NCBI RefSeq assembly: GCF_040500525.1
Contig: NZ_CP159402.1
Location: forward strand, 1,735,501-1,799,500
DNA from: Azospirillum formosense
GTDB taxonomy: Bacteria; Pseudomonadota; Alphaproteobacteria; Azospirillales; Azospirillaceae
Direction of reading: 5' to 3'
DNA: 64,000 nt
In this document: positions 1 through 8,616 of the stretch, piece after piece
Layout: every line of letters starts with the position of its first letter
Position numbering within the stretch: the first letter of the stretch is position 1
Made by a program: the position numbers and the translations under genes
The notes under the pieces: model-generated
What the model was told of the DNA's origin: nothing
The model's database searches: none
Seen by the model: the letters and a program-made list of their open reading frames with translations, nothing else

Positions 1-63
1 GGAGGGTCATTCCGCCTATGTCGGTGCGGCCCCCGCCGAGGGCAAGGGCCGCGACGCCGGACC

Positions 64-1320
64 TCAGCGCTTGCCCGGGTAGAGGAAGCGGGCCTTCAGC
101 GTGCCCTCGATGGCGCGCAGGTCGCTCGCCACCTCGTTCTCGTCCACGTCGCCGTCGACATCCACCACGACGTAGCCCAGCTCCGGGTCGGTCTGGAGAT
201 ACTGCGCGGCGATGTTCAGGTTCCGGCCCGAGAACACCTCGTTGATCTTGCGCAGCACGCCCGGACGGTTCTCATGGACGTGCAGGAAGCGGGTGCAGCC
301 GGCATGGACCACCGGCAGGCCGACCTGCGGGAAGTTCACGGCGCCCATGGTCGAGCCGTTGTCCGAATACTCGATCAGCTTCTGCGACACCTCGGTGCCG
401 ATGTTGGCCTGGGCCTCCATCGTCGAACCGCCGATGTGCGGGGTCAGGATGACGTTGTCGAGCCCGCGCAGCGCGCTCTCGAACACCTCCTTGTCGCCGC
501 CCGGCTCCTTGGGGAACACGTCGATGGCGGCACCCAGCAGATGCTTGTCCTTCAGGGCGGCGGCCAGCGCCTCGATCACCACGACCTTGCCGCGGGCGGC
601 GTTGATCAGGTGGGCGCCCTTCTTCATGGCGCGGATCTGCGCCTCGCCGATCATGTCGCGGGTCTGCGGGGTGTCGGGAACGTGCAGGGTCACCACGTCG
701 GACACCGCCAGCAGCTCCTCCAGCGAGTGGCAGGGCTGCGCGTTGCCGAGCGCCAGCTTGTTCACGACGTCGTAGTAGCGGACCTTCATGCCCATCGATT
801 CGGCCATGATCGACACCTGGGTGCCGATGTGGCCGTAGCCGACGATGCCCAGCGTCTTGCCGCGGATCTCGTACGAGTCCTTGGCCGACTTCATCCAGCC
901 GCCGCCATGCACGAGGGTCGACTTCGAGAAGATGCCGCGCATCAGCATGATGATCTCGCCGATCACCAGCTCCGCCACCGACCGGGTGTTCGAATAGGGC
1001 GCGTTGAAGACCGGGATGCCGAGTCGGCGCGCGGCCTTCAGATCGACCTGGTTGGTGCCGATGCAGAAGCAGCCGACGCTGAACAGGCGGGTCGCCGCCT
1101 CCAGCACCTTGGCGGTCAGATGGGTGCGCGAACGGATGCCCAGCATGTGGACGGACCCGATGCGCTCCAGCAGCTCCGATTCGTCCAGCGCGTGCGGCAG
1201 GCGCTCCACGGTGGCGTAACCGCCATGCGCCAGCTCGTTGATGGCGTTGTCGTGAACGCCTTCGAGCAGCAGGATGTTGATCTTGTCCTTGGAGAGCGAA
1301 AGCTTCGTCACGGCCGGCAT
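64..1320 (-). CDS. serA: D-3-phosphoglycerate dehydrogenase
   Basis: Oxidises 3-phosphoglycerate to phosphohydroxypyruvate with NAD, the first step of serine synthesis, in the cytoplasm. The 418-residue length matches the E. coli-type enzyme with one ACT domain. Visible are the Rossmann motif GYGHIG at residues 161-166, the catalytic Arg in NAARGKVV (about 243), the Glu in FPKEP (about 272) and the His in TPHIGGST (about 295). A C-terminal ACT domain spans about 340-418 and in this family usually binds serine as feedback inhibitor. I chose the ATG at 1320 (MPAVTKLSLSKDK) because the in-frame extension upstream is Arg-rich and unlike the family. The neighbours are unrelated. Confidence 0.95.
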   Translation of the reverse strand: MPAVTKLSLSKDKINILLLEGVHDNAINELAHGGYATVERLPHALDESELLERIGSVHMLGIRSRTHLTAKVLEAATRLFSVGCFCIGTNQVDLKAARRLGIPVFNAPYSNTRSVAELVIGEIIMLMRGIFSKSTLVHGGGWMKSAKDSYEIRGKTLGIVGYGHIGTQVSIMAESMGMKVRYYDVVNKLALGNAQPCHSLEELLAVSDVVTLHVPDTPQTRDMIGEAQIRAMKKGAHLINAARGKVVVIEALAAALKDKHLLGAAIDVFPKEPGGDKEVFESALRGLDNVILTPHIGGSTMEAQANIGTEVSQKLIEYSDNGSTMGAVNFPQVGLPVVHAGCTRFLHVHENRPGVLRKINEVFSGRNLNIAAQYLQTDPELGYVVVDVDGDVDENEVASDLRAIEGTLKARFLYPGKR

Positions 1321-1519
1321 CCGTCGAAATGAATGGCCCCGCACGCGGCGGGCCGCCAATAATGCGAGCGCGCAAGGTAATGCCAAGCGCCGGCCTTGTC
1401 ACGCGAGGGATGTTGCGTTGCCGCCGCCATTCCGCATGGCGGGTTGGCGCCGCACGCGGGGCGGGTGTATTCCTGGCGAAGGCAAAGCCATGGCTGGGAA
1501 GTGCAAGGGAAACACCGGG

Positions 1520-1861
1520 ATGAGCGACGTCACCATCTACCACAACCCGCGCTGCACCAAGTCGCGCCAGACGCTGGAGCTGCTGCGGTCCAGGGGCGTC
1601 GAGCCCGCCGTCGTGGAGTATCTGAAGACCCCGCCGACCCCCGCCGAGCTGAAGGCCATCCTGGACAAGCTGGGCAAGGGCCCGCGCGACATCCTGCGCG
1701 CCAAGGAGGCGGCGGAGGCCGGGATCGCCAAGGATCTCGACGGCGACGCCCTGATCGCCGCATTGTCCGCCAACCCGGCCGCCATCGAGCGGCCCATCGT
1801 CGTCACGGGCGACAAGGCCCGCGTGGGCCGTCCGCCGGAAAGCGTTCTGGAGATCCTGTAA
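1520..1861 (+). CDS. ArsC/YfgD-family glutaredoxin-dependent arsenate reductase-like protein
   Basis: A 113-residue thioredoxin-fold protein of the ArsC family, which reduces arsenate (or an unknown substrate) through a glutaredoxin-linked cysteine. The N-terminus YHNPRCTKSRQTLELL carries the active-site Cys and nearby Arg. The later RPIVV..DKARVGRPPE segment holds the second conserved Arg typical of the family. The ATG at 1520 fits the family start; in-frame codons further upstream add an unrelated tail. The gene is directly followed by prmB (stop at 1861, GTG at 1862), so the two are probably co-transcribed. No arsenic-resistance genes are nearby, which favours a YfgD-like housekeeping role over true arsenate resistance. 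Confidence 0.88.
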   Translation: MSDVTIYHNPRCTKSRQTLELLRSRGVEPAVVEYLKTPPTPAELKAILDKLGKGPRDILRAKEAAEAGIAKDLDGDALIAALSANPAAIERPIVVTGDKARVGRPPESVLEIL

Positions 1862-2803
1862 GTGACCAAGCCCTCCCTGGACCTCACCCCCGCCGACGCG
1901 GCGACCGAGCTGCGCACCGTCCGCGACCTGATCCGCTACGGCGTCAGCCGCTTCAACGAGGCCGACCTGGATTACGGCCACGGCACCACCAACGCCCATG
2001 ACGAGGCGGTGTTCATGGTGCTGGAGGGGCTGAGCCTGCCCATCGACCAGCTCGACCCCTATGTGGACGCCCGGCTGACCCTGGCGGAGCGCCGCAAGGT
2101 CGCCGACCTGCTGCACGCCCGCGTCGAGACGCGCAAGCCGGCCTCCTACCTGCTGAACAAGGCCTACATCCAGGGCATCCCCTTCTATGTGGACGAGCGG
2201 GTGATCGTCCCGCGCTCCTACATCGGGGAGATCCTGTTCTCCGACCTGATCGGCGGCGACGACTTCACGCTGGTGGAGGACCCGACGGAGGTCGAGCGGG
2301 TGCTCGACCTCTGCACCGGCTCCGGCTGTCTCGCCATCCTGGCCGCGCAGATCTTCCCGGAAGCCCAGGTGGACGCGGTGGACCTGTCCGCCGACGCGCT
2401 GGAGGTGGCGAGGCGCAACGTCGCCGACAGCGGCTTCGAGGACCGCATCGCCCTGCACCACGGCGACCTGTTCGCGCCGCTGAAGAACCGCAAGTACGAC
2501 GTCATCATCACCAACCCGCCCTATGTGGACGCCGAGGCGATGGCCAACCTGCCGCCGGAGTTCCGCCACGAGCCGCAGATGGCCCTGGCCTCGGGCGAGG
2601 ACGGGCTGGACATCGTGCGCCGCATCCTCAAGGAGGCGCCCAAGCACCTCACGCCGGAGGGCGGCCTGCTCTGCGAGTTCGGCACCGGCCGCGAAATCCT
2701 GGAGGCCGAGTATCCGGACCTCGACTTTTTCTGGGTGGAGACCGCCAACAGCTTCGGCGAGGTCTTCTGGCTCACCCGCGACCAGCTGAAGCCGGGCAAG
2801 TGA
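1862..2803 (+). CDS. prmB: 50S ribosomal protein L3 glutamine N5-methyltransferase
   Basis: SAM-dependent enzyme that methylates a glutamine of ribosomal protein L3. The 313-residue length is normal for PrmB. SAM-binding motif I is LDLCTGSGCLAIL (about residues 140-152), and the catalytic glutamine-binding motif NPPY lies at 218-221. The N-terminal helical region includes the segment YLLNKAYIQGIPFYVDERV common to PrmB/PrmC enzymes. The start is a GTG immediately after the stop of the ArsC-like gene. PrmC is the alternative within the family, but the motifs after NPPY (YVDAEAMANLPPE) are the PrmB form. Confidence 0.92.
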   Translation: MTKPSLDLTPADAATELRTVRDLIRYGVSRFNEADLDYGHGTTNAHDEAVFMVLEGLSLPIDQLDPYVDARLTLAERRKVADLLHARVETRKPASYLLNKAYIQGIPFYVDERVIVPRSYIGEILFSDLIGGDDFTLVEDPTEVERVLDLCTGSGCLAILAAQIFPEAQVDAVDLSADALEVARRNVADSGFEDRIALHHGDLFAPLKNRKYDVIITNPPYVDAEAMANLPPEFRHEPQMALASGEDGLDIVRRILKEAPKHLTPEGGLLCEFGTGREILEAEYPDLDFFWVETANSFGEVFWLTRDQLKPGK

Positions 2804-2804
2804 C

Positions 2805-3395
2805 CTAGACCGCGCGCCGGAGCAGCACGCTTCCCCCCTGGTGCGGCAGCCGTTCGTGCCAGGGGATGTCGGCGCGGCCGATCTCGGCGAAGCCTTCCTT
2901 GGCGTAGAGCTGGCGGGCGTCGGCGTTGTCGGCCCAGACGTGCAGCGTCACCCGGTCGAACCGTCCGCGGCGCGCCCGCTCGTAGACCCAGGCGAGAAGC
3001 CGGGAGGCAACGCCGCGGCGGCGCCACGCCGGCTCGACGGCCAGCGCCGAGAGGAAGTAGCTGCCCCAGTCGTGCACCCGGTTGAAATCCTCCATGTGGG
3101 CCAGCCGGTCGACGGGCAGGCCGCTGTAATCCTGGGTCCTGATCCAGTCCACGGGATAGGCGTGGGCGACCCCGACGATGCGCCCGGCCGCTTCCGCGAC
3201 GCCCGAATGGCGGTGGGAGAAGGACCCCGACGTGCCCGCGAGCCCCGGAACCAGCATCTCCGCCGCCGTCTGGCCGGGCACCAGCCCGTCGAGCAGGAAC
3301 TCGTAGACGCCGCCGCCGGCCATGTCGATGAGCCGCGCCAGGTCCGGCGCGTCGTCCGGCTCGGCCGGGCGGATGTGGATGCCGTTGTCGTTCAT
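2805..3395 (-). CDS. GNAT-family N-acetyltransferase
   Basis: A 196-residue acetyl-CoA-dependent acyltransferase of the GNAT fold; the substrate is unknown. It begins with IHIRPAEPDDAPDLARLI, a typical GNAT first strand and helix. The acetyl-CoA loop region is ALAVEPAWRRRGVASRLLAW (the R-R-G-V-A form of Q/RxxGxG/A), followed by VTLHVWADNADARQLYAKEGF, the usual late strand and helix. The ATG at 3395 has AGGA about 12 bases upstream. The gene converges with prmB, with one base between their stops. Confidence 0.85.
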   Translation of the reverse strand: MNDNGIHIRPAEPDDAPDLARLIDMAGGGVYEFLLDGLVPGQTAAEMLVPGLAGTSGSFSHRHSGVAEAAGRIVGVAHAYPVDWIRTQDYSGLPVDRLAHMEDFNRVHDWGSYFLSALAVEPAWRRRGVASRLLAWVYERARRGRFDRVTLHVWADNADARQLYAKEGFAEIGRADIPWHERLPHQGGSVLLRRAV

Positions 3396-3464
3396 GGCTT
3401 CGCGTGTCCTGTTGAAAGCGTGCTTCCCCGCGCCCGTCTCGGGAGAGGGAATGTCCCGACTCCA

Positions 3465-3493
3465 TTGACCATGGCCGCCCCTCGCCCTATCCT
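3465..3493 (+). promoter_or_regulatory. Probable sigma-70 promoter of the ACT-protein transcript
   Basis: TTGACC (3465-3470), a 17-base spacer and TATCCT (3488-3493) form a good housekeeping promoter. The expected transcription start is about position 3500-3501. That coincides with the ATG at 3501, so the first ORF of the transcript would be leaderless. The assignment rests on sequence match only. Confidence 0.6.
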
Positions 3494-3500
3494 GACGCCC

Positions 3501-3557
3501 ATGATCGACCGTCACCTTACCCTGGGTCTGCGAATTAGCAGCCCGGTTCTCCTGTGA
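3501..3557 (+). CDS. Candidate leaderless leader peptide (18 aa)
   Basis: A short ORF reading MIDRHLTLGLRISSPVLL then TGA. It has five Leu, two Ile and one Val in 18 residues. There is no Shine-Dalgarno sequence, but the promoter at 3465-3493 would place the transcription start at or next to the A of the ATG. A strong hairpin starts inside its last codons, and an IlvM-like ACT-domain gene follows at 3630. Leaderless leader peptides are known for amino-acid attenuators in rhizobia (trpL). Assignment here as a branched-chain leader peptide is inference; a chance ORF remains possible. Confidence 0.5.
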   Translation: MIDRHLTLGLRISSPVLL

Positions 3558-3570
3558 GAGCCGGGGTTTT
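3542..3570 (+). terminator. Hairpin with T-run, possible attenuator
   Basis: CCCGGTTCTC (3542-3551), loop CTGT, GAGAGCCGGG (3556-3565), then GTTTT. The stem is ten pairs including one G-T. No plus-strand gene ends just upstream, so it is unlikely to be an ordinary 3' terminator. Its 5' arm lies inside the candidate leader peptide and shares three bases with a competing upstream hairpin (3524-3544, GGGTCTGC with GCAGCCC). A second small hairpin follows at 3579-3596. Confidence 0.55.
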
Positions 3571-3629
3571 CGCGCGTCTGCAGGTCTGATCCTGCACTCA
3601 TCGACTCAAGACCAAGGTAAGAACGATCC

Positions 3630-3953
3630 ATGCCCACTGTCACGCTGGCGGCGCCCGCCGCCGAATCCCGTCCGACCGATCCGAACCGCCTCGTCCGCTT
3701 CGCCGTGCAGGCCGATGCCGATCCCGGCACCCTGCCCCGCGTGCTGGAGCTGTTCGCCAAGCGCGGCCTCGTCCCGCTGTCGCTGAACAGCCGCCTGCTG
3801 GGCGGCGAGCTGACGGTGGAGGTCGAAATGACCGGCATGGTGGCCGCGGAGTCAAACCATGTCGGCAATTGCCTGCGCCAGATCCCCATGGTCCTCGCGG
3901 TCGCCGTGACCGAACGGACCGTGCCGCTGGACCTGCCCGCCGCCGCCGAGTGA
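3630..3953 (+). CDS. ACT-domain protein resembling the small acetolactate synthase subunit IlvM
   Basis: A 107-residue protein that is essentially one ACT domain. After a short variable N-terminus it reads RLVRFAVQADADPGTLPRVLELFAKRG, then a central GGELTVEVEMTG strand, as in IlvM-type regulatory subunits of acetolactate synthase. No large subunit is nearby, so it may be a stand-alone ACT regulator. The ATG at 3630 follows a 130-base leader with a candidate leader peptide and terminator-like hairpin, suggesting amino-acid-responsive control. It converges with pssA. The ACT fold is fairly secure; partner and ligand are unknown. Confidence 0.7.
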   Translation: MPTVTLAAPAAESRPTDPNRLVRFAVQADADPGTLPRVLELFAKRGLVPLSLNSRLLGGELTVEVEMTGMVAAESNHVGNCLRQIPMVLAVAVTERTVPLDLPAAAE

Positions 3954-3975
3954 CGGCGACGGCGGGCGTCCTTGG

Positions 3976-4884
3976 TCAGTCGGACGAGGGCGTCCTGGTC
4001 TTTTCGGGCAACATTTCAGGCGACGGGGGCGGCGCGTCCGGAGCGGCCGCCGCGGGCTCCTCCGCCGGCGTCTCCTCGGTCTCCTTCATCAGCTGGGCGG
4101 CGTGCTGCAGCTTGCGGAACTGCGCCACCGAGAAGGGCAGGCTCGCCAGATAGGCCAGCCCGAGGAAGGCCAGCGTCCACCAGGGCTGGCTGACCAGCGA
4201 GGCGGCGAGCAGGCCGACGCCGACCAGACCCGGCACCACATATTGGGTCGGCACCCGCATGCCCTTGAAGGAGAAGGTCGGCAGCGTGCTGACCATCAGC
4301 CCGCCCATCGCCAGCGTCCAGGGCACGACGACGGCCGGGTGGCCGGCGATGTCCGGACCGGCCTCGAAGCCGATGACCATGGGAAGGATGGCCAGACCGG
4401 CGCCCGCCGGGGCGGGAACGCCGGTGAAGTAGTTGAAGGCCCAGGGCGGCAGGTCGACGTCCAGGCGGGAGTTGAAGCGGGCCAGCCGCAGCGCCGCGCA
4501 GACCGCGTAGGCCATGGCGGCGATCCAGCCCAGGCTGCCGGCGCCGTTCAGCGCCCACAGATACATCATGAAGGCGGGAGCCACGCCGAAGCTGATGACG
4601 TCGGACAGGCTGTCCAGCTCCGCGCCGAACTTGCTCTGCCCGTTCAGCAGGCGGGCGATCCGCCCGTCCAGCGCGTCGAAGATCGCCGCGATGACGATGC
4701 AGACGACCGCCTGCTCCCACCGCTCGTGCATGGCGAAGCGGATGGCCGTCAGGCCGGAGCACAGCGCCAGCACCGTCAGCACGTTGGGCAGAAGATGGTT
4801 GATCGACAACCCCTTCAGCCGCGGATGCGGGCGGCGCGCCCGGCGCTTGCGGAACACTGCCGGCTTGAAGACCGGACGCTTCAT
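3976..4884 (-). CDS. pssA: CDP-diacylglycerol-serine O-phosphatidyltransferase
   Basis: Integral membrane enzyme that makes phosphatidylserine from CDP-diacylglycerol and serine. The CDP-alcohol phosphotransferase signature is complete: D73-G74, A77-R78, G87, D91 and D95 in [19 protein letters not shown] and the residues just after it. Several hydrophobic segments follow, and the last 35 residues are an acidic/Pro/Ala tail. At 302 residues it is somewhat longer than short Gram-positive-type PssA proteins because of this tail and a basic N-terminus. Its start overlaps the end of psd by four bases (ATGA), so the two consecutive steps of phosphatidylethanolamine synthesis are translationally coupled. 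Confidence 0.93.
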   Translation of the reverse strand: MKRPVFKPAVFRKRRARRPHPRLKGLSINHLLPNVLTVLALCSGLTAIRFAMHERWEQAVVCIVIAAIFDALDGRIARLLNGQSKFGAELDSLSDVISFGVAPAFMMYLWALNGAGSLGWIAAMAYAVCAALRLARFNSRLDVDLPPWAFNYFTGVPAPAGAGLAILPMVIGFEAGPDIAGHPAVVVPWTLAMGGLMVSTLPTFSFKGMRVPTQYVVPGLVGVGLLAASLVSQPWWTLAFLGLAYLASLPFSVAQFRKLQHAAQLMKETEETPAEEPAAAAPDAPPPSPEMLPEKTRTPSSD

Positions 4885-5579
4885 CGGCGGACATCCCCCT
4901 GCCGTTGCGGTTCGGTGGCGGTCAGGTCGGCCAGCACGGTCTCGCCGCCGATCGCCGTCTGCCCGACGCAGACCAGCGGAACCACGCCGTCCGGCAGATA
5001 GACGTCGGTGCGGCTGCCGAATCGGATCAGGCCGAACCGCTCGCCCGCCTTGACCTCCTGGCCGGCCTTCAGCCAGTAGAGGATGCGGCGGGCGACGAGG
5101 CCGGCGATCTGCACATAGGCAATCTCACGCCCGTCGGGAAGGCGGTGGCGGAAGGCGGCGCGCTCGTTCTCCTCGCTGGCCTTGTCCAGCGCGGCGTTCA
5201 CGAAGGTGCCCTTATGGTACTCCGCCGCGATCACCGTGCCGTCCGCCGGCACGCGGTTGACGTGCACGTTGAAGACGTTGAGGAAGATGCTGACGCGGGT
5301 CAGCGGCGTGTCGCCCATGCCCAGCTCCGGCGGCGGAACCGCGGGAACGATCATGGTCACGCGCCCGTCGGCGGGGCTGACCAGCAGGCCGGGGCGCGTC
5401 GGCGTCACGCGATCGGGATCGCGGAAGAAATACACGCACCACAGGGTGAGGACGAGACCCAGCCAGCCCAGCGGTTTCGCCACGGCAAGCCCGAGAATCA
5501 GGGAGACCACGGCGAAAGCGGCGATGAAGGGCCAGCCGGCGCGGTGGATCGGAACGACTACGGTGTTGAGGGCGGACAT
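4881..5579 (-). CDS. psd: Phosphatidylserine decarboxylase proenzyme
   Basis: Converts phosphatidylserine to phosphatidylethanolamine at the inner membrane. It is a 232-residue short-form (type II-like) Psd. The pyruvoyl-forming self-cleavage site is the Gly-Ser of [11 protein letters not shown] (G188-S189). The segment [14 protein letters not shown] (about 101-114) is the conserved His-containing core, and DGRV at 71-74 is also conserved. One or two hydrophobic segments (about 17-55) anchor it. It is the first gene of the psd-pssA pair. Confidence 0.94.
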   Translation of the reverse strand: MSALNTVVVPIHRAGWPFIAAFAVVSLILGLAVAKPLGWLGLVLTLWCVYFFRDPDRVTPTRPGLLVSPADGRVTMIVPAVPPPELGMGDTPLTRVSIFLNVFNVHVNRVPADGTVIAAEYHKGTFVNAALDKASEENERAAFRHRLPDGREIAYVQIAGLVARRILYWLKAGQEVKAGERFGLIRFGSRTDVYLPDGVVPLVCVGQTAIGGETVLADLTATEPQRQGDVRR

Positions 5580-5706
5580 CGCCGGTTACTTCAGCCTCGG
5601 ATCGTTGGAGCGGCGCATTCTAGACAGCATCCCCCTCCCTTTACAGAATTTTAGCAGGGAGGGTGGAGAGTAACGCCACCGACACCACAGGAATGAGCGA
5701 GCCCCC

Positions 5707-6171
5707 GTGTCCGTTCCCGCCGCCCGCCTTCAGGCCATGCCGTCGCTCGCGCAGGTCTCGCAGACCGCCCTGCCCTTCAGCCCCGACACCTTCGTGATGA
5801 CTCCCGAGGGCGTGCTGGGCGTCGCCCAGCCGCCGCGCCCGGCGCGGCTGCACTTCATGGCCGACGGGCTGCCCTTCAGCATCGCCGTCAGCTTCGACGG
5901 GGAGACCTCGCGCTCGCAGGTGTGGGCGGAAATCGGCCACATCCCCTACACCGCCCAGTCGCCGGAACGGCGGCGCCAGCTCCTGGCGATCCTGCGCGGC
6001 ATCCAGGACCGGCGGGGCACCCGCTTCCTCGTCCAGGAGGGCCAGAAGATCCTGCTGTTCTCCGAGGCGGAGTTCGAGGGTCAGGCGACGCCGGAGGATC
6101 TCATCCACCAGACCGTGGTCGCGCTCCAGCAGGCGCGGCCCTTCCTGCGCCTGCTCGCCCCCTATCTGTAG
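5707..6171 (+). CDS. Hypothetical protein, 154 aa
   Basis: I do not recognise the family. The protein appears soluble, with an alternating strand pattern (RLHFMADGLPFSIAVSFDG, then SRSQVWAEIGHIPYTA) followed by a helical segment rich in Arg/Gln and a C-terminal helix ending LLAPYL. No signal peptide or membrane segment is visible. The start is uncertain: GTG at 5707 is the longest, with only a distant AGGA upstream, and the ATG at 5737 (MPSLAQVSQ) is a reasonable alternative. It is transcribed divergently from psd and converges with the LysM gene. Confidence 0.6.
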   Translation: MSVPAARLQAMPSLAQVSQTALPFSPDTFVMTPEGVLGVAQPPRPARLHFMADGLPFSIAVSFDGETSRSQVWAEIGHIPYTAQSPERRRQLLAILRGIQDRRGTRFLVQEGQKILLFSEAEFEGQATPEDLIHQTVVALQQARPFLRLLAPYL

Positions 6172-6190
6172 GATCCGGGCCGAGCCGGTT

Positions 6191-7255
6191 TCAGTTTGAG
6201 ACCGGCAACGCGAAGATCTGTCCGGGATAGATCAGGTCGGGGTCGCGGATCTGGCCGCGGTTGGCCTCGTAGATCAGCGTGTACTGCACGCCGCGCCCGT
6301 AGGTGGAGCGGGCGATCCGCCACAGGCTGTTGCCGGGCTGGACGACCATCGACCGGCCGTCCGGCAGGTTGGCCGGAACCTCCGACACCTGCACCGGCAG
6401 CTCGACGCGGGCGGTGACCTTGCCCGAATCGGTGACCTGATCGGCGCGCAGCGTGTAGACGCCCGGCGGCACGGCGCGCTCCGGGCGCAGCCGCCACTGG
6501 CCGTTCGGGTCGGCGTGGGCGCTCCCGACCAGCAGATTGTCGAGATAGAGCTGCACGGCGCTGCCCGGCTGCGCCCGGCCGCCCATGGCGACCTGCCCCG
6601 AGGCATCGTAATCCATGCTTTCCAGCGACACCCCGCCCGGCGGCGGCGGGGCCGCCACGCCGCGGGTGGCGGGGGCGGCCGGCCCCTTCGGAGCCTGCAG
6701 GATCGTGCTGCCCAGCCCATCGCGCGGCATGGCGACGGCCAGCGGACCTGTGGGCGCGTCCGAGGACGCCCCGCCGGTGGCGGGCGGCGGGTCGGGCACC
6801 ACGACCACCACGACGCGCTCCGACGGGGTCGGCTCGGCGGCGGGCGTCGTTCTTTCCGACAGGCTCAATTCACGGGCGCCGGGGGCCAGGGGCTGGTCGG
6901 GAAGCAGGACCCATTCGCCGCGCGCGTCGGCGTTGACGGAGCCGAGCGGGCGCTCCCCGTCATGGACGGTCACCGACGAGCCCGGGGTGGCGCGGCCGGC
7001 CATCACGGTGGCGCCGTCCGGCGCGACGCGCACGATGTCGAAGCGCGGACCGGCGGTCTCCTCCGCGGCTTTCGCCGGGGCGGGCGCGTTGGCCGGCGGC
7101 TTGGCCGGTGTCACGCTGCCCAGCGCGACGGTTGTTCCGGACCCGGCCGTTCCGGCGCGGGTGCCCGGCGCGGACGCCGGATCGATGGCCACATACGCGA
7201 CCGCGGCAGCGGCGATCACCGCCGCCGCACCGCCGAACAGGAGAGCTTGCTTCAC
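6191..7255 (-). CDS. Membrane-anchored LysM protein with two repeated beta-domains
   Basis: A 354-residue protein with an N-terminal membrane anchor or signal (KQALLFGGAAAVIAAAAVAYVA). A Pro/Ala linker leads to two related modules. The first, around DGATVMAGRATPGSSVTVHD, and the second, around SGQVAMGGRAQPGSAVQLYL, share the pattern v-x-G-R-a-x-P-G-S-x-V, resembling Ig-like periplasmic repeats. A LysM domain closes the protein (VVQPGNSLWRIARSTYGRG to YPGQIF), implying peptidoglycan binding in the periplasm. I chose the GTG at 7255 because it directly precedes the hydrophobic segment; the longer ATG form adds an Arg/Cys-rich stretch before it. Confidence 0.8.
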   Translation of the reverse strand: MKQALLFGGAAAVIAAAAVAYVAIDPASAPGTRAGTAGSGTTVALGSVTPAKPPANAPAPAKAAEETAGPRFDIVRVAPDGATVMAGRATPGSSVTVHDGERPLGSVNADARGEWVLLPDQPLAPGARELSLSERTTPAAEPTPSERVVVVVVPDPPPATGGASSDAPTGPLAVAMPRDGLGSTILQAPKGPAAPATRGVAAPPPPGGVSLESMDYDASGQVAMGGRAQPGSAVQLYLDNLLVGSAHADPNGQWRLRPERAVPPGVYTLRADQVTDSGKVTARVELPVQVSEVPANLPDGRSMVVQPGNSLWRIARSTYGRGVQYTLIYEANRGQIRDPDLIYPGQIFALPVSN

Positions 7256-7424
7256 CGGAGCACCGCCGCATCGTTGCCGGCGGACACGCCGGCTGGCGGC
7301 AGGATAGCAGATTGCGGCGGCGGAACTGAACACCGCCGATGGAGCAGACGCATAGCCGCATCGGGACCGGTCCACCGCCTTCGCGCCGCCGGGCGGCACG
7401 GTCCCCCCGCCCGCGTCGGCGGGC

Positions 7425-7649
7425 TCACTTGTCCAGCTTGGCGACCGTCTCGGAATGGCGGCCGGAGGACAGGTCGCCCGAAGACATCTCGGCCGCGGAG
7501 ACGCTGGTTTCCGTGGCCCGAACCGCCGTGGCGCCGCCCGCGTTCGCCTTGCCCCCGCCGGTCAGGAAGCCGATCCCGCCGCCGAAGCCGAGGAACAGGA
7601 ACGTGGCCACCGAAATGGCGGCCAGGGCGTTGACGACGCGCGAATCCAT
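7425..7649 (-). CDS. Small single-span membrane protein, 74 aa
   Basis: Unknown family. Residues 7-31 form one Gly/Ala-rich transmembrane helix (ALAAISVATFLFLGFGGGIG) followed by a polar Ser/Thr/Ala tail. A strong GGGAGGAAA ribosome site precedes the ATG at 7649, which supports expression. It lies upstream of and in the same orientation as the LysM gene, with about 170 bases between, so co-transcription is possible but not shown. Confidence 0.65.
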   Translation of the reverse strand: MDSRVVNALAAISVATFLFLGFGGGIGFLTGGGKANAGGATAVRATETSVSAAEMSSGDLSSGRHSETVAKLDK

Positions 7650-7791
7650 AATGTTTCCTCCCGATGGGCTGAAGTCCGATGTCCGGGTAGACGCCGCCCC
7701 GGCTTTGCTATTCCCTTGCTTTAGGTGACCCCGCCGGGCGCGCCGGAACAGTCACCGGAACGTGTACCCATTCGGCGAGAAAGGGTGAGCG

Positions 7792-8376
7792 ATGAAAGCC
7801 CCGAATTCCGTCTGCGTCTATTGCGGCTCATCCAGCCGCGTCGCCGCTGTCCACAAGGAGGCCGCCCATATGTTGGGCGACGGACTCGCCCGGCGGGGCA
7901 TCCAGCTCGTCTACGGCGGCGGGCGCGTCGGGCTGATGGGCATCGCCGCGGACGCGGCGCTCGCCGCCGGGGGCCAGGTCGTCGGCATCATCCCGGAGCA
8001 CATCCAGTCCGCCGAGATCGAGCACACCGGCCTGACCGAGCTGCACGTCGTCGACAGCATGCACACCCGCAAGCGGATGATGGTGGACCGCGCCGACGCC
8101 TTCGTGGTGCTGCCGGGCGGCCTCGGCACGCTGGACGAGGCGTTCGAGATCCTGACCTGGAAGCAGCTGGGCCTGCACGACAAGCCGGTGGTGATCGCGG
8201 ACGTGGACGGCTACTGGCGCCCGTTGCTCGGCCTGATCGACCATACGGTGGCGCAGGGTTTCACCCAGCCGGCGCACCGCGCGCTGTACACCGTCGTCGA
8301 TGACGTGGACGACGTCTTTGCCGCGCTGGCCTATGAACCGGAGCCCGCGCTCAAGATTCCCACACAAAAGCTCTGA
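7792..8376 (+). CDS. LOG-family protein (cytokinin riboside 5'-monophosphate phosphoribohydrolase type)
   Basis: A 194-residue Rossmann-fold protein of the TIGR00730/LysDecarb_LOG family. Many members cleave cytokinin or AMP ribotides to the free base and ribose 5-phosphate. The two diagnostic motifs are both present: MHTRK at 90-94 and PGGLGTLDE at 108-116, carrying the catalytic Arg and Glu. The N-terminal SVCVYCGSS and LVYGGG segments are also typical. The ATG at 7792 is preceded by AAGGGTGAG. Older annotations call this family lysine decarboxylase, which is not supported for this form. Confidence 0.92.
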   Translation: MKAPNSVCVYCGSSSRVAAVHKEAAHMLGDGLARRGIQLVYGGGRVGLMGIAADAALAAGGQVVGIIPEHIQSAEIEHTGLTELHVVDSMHTRKRMMVDRADAFVVLPGGLGTLDEAFEILTWKQLGLHDKPVVIADVDGYWRPLLGLIDHTVAQGFTQPAHRALYTVVDDVDDVFAALAYEPEPALKIPTQKL

Positions 8377-8616
8377 AAAGGCCAAGTGGTAGGACCAGAT
8401 CGCGCAAATTGCGCCGTTTTCAGCGCGATATCGTCTGTTTTGATGCCCCGCGGTCCTTTCTTTCGGCGGTGCCCCGGTGCTATATAACCGCCATCCGTTT
8501 CCGTCCGGGGAACCGGGGCCCGTCTTCGGATGGACGCCCCGGCCCGTGCCCTCGCACAGCGCGCCCGGCGTCCAAGCATAAGACAACCCCTACCCGTTCG
8601 GGGAGAACTCGCACCC

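Noticed and set aside
8398..8420. Terminator hairpin GCGC..GCGC after the LOG gene
   Set aside because: The stem is only four pairs and the T-run is short; not convincing.
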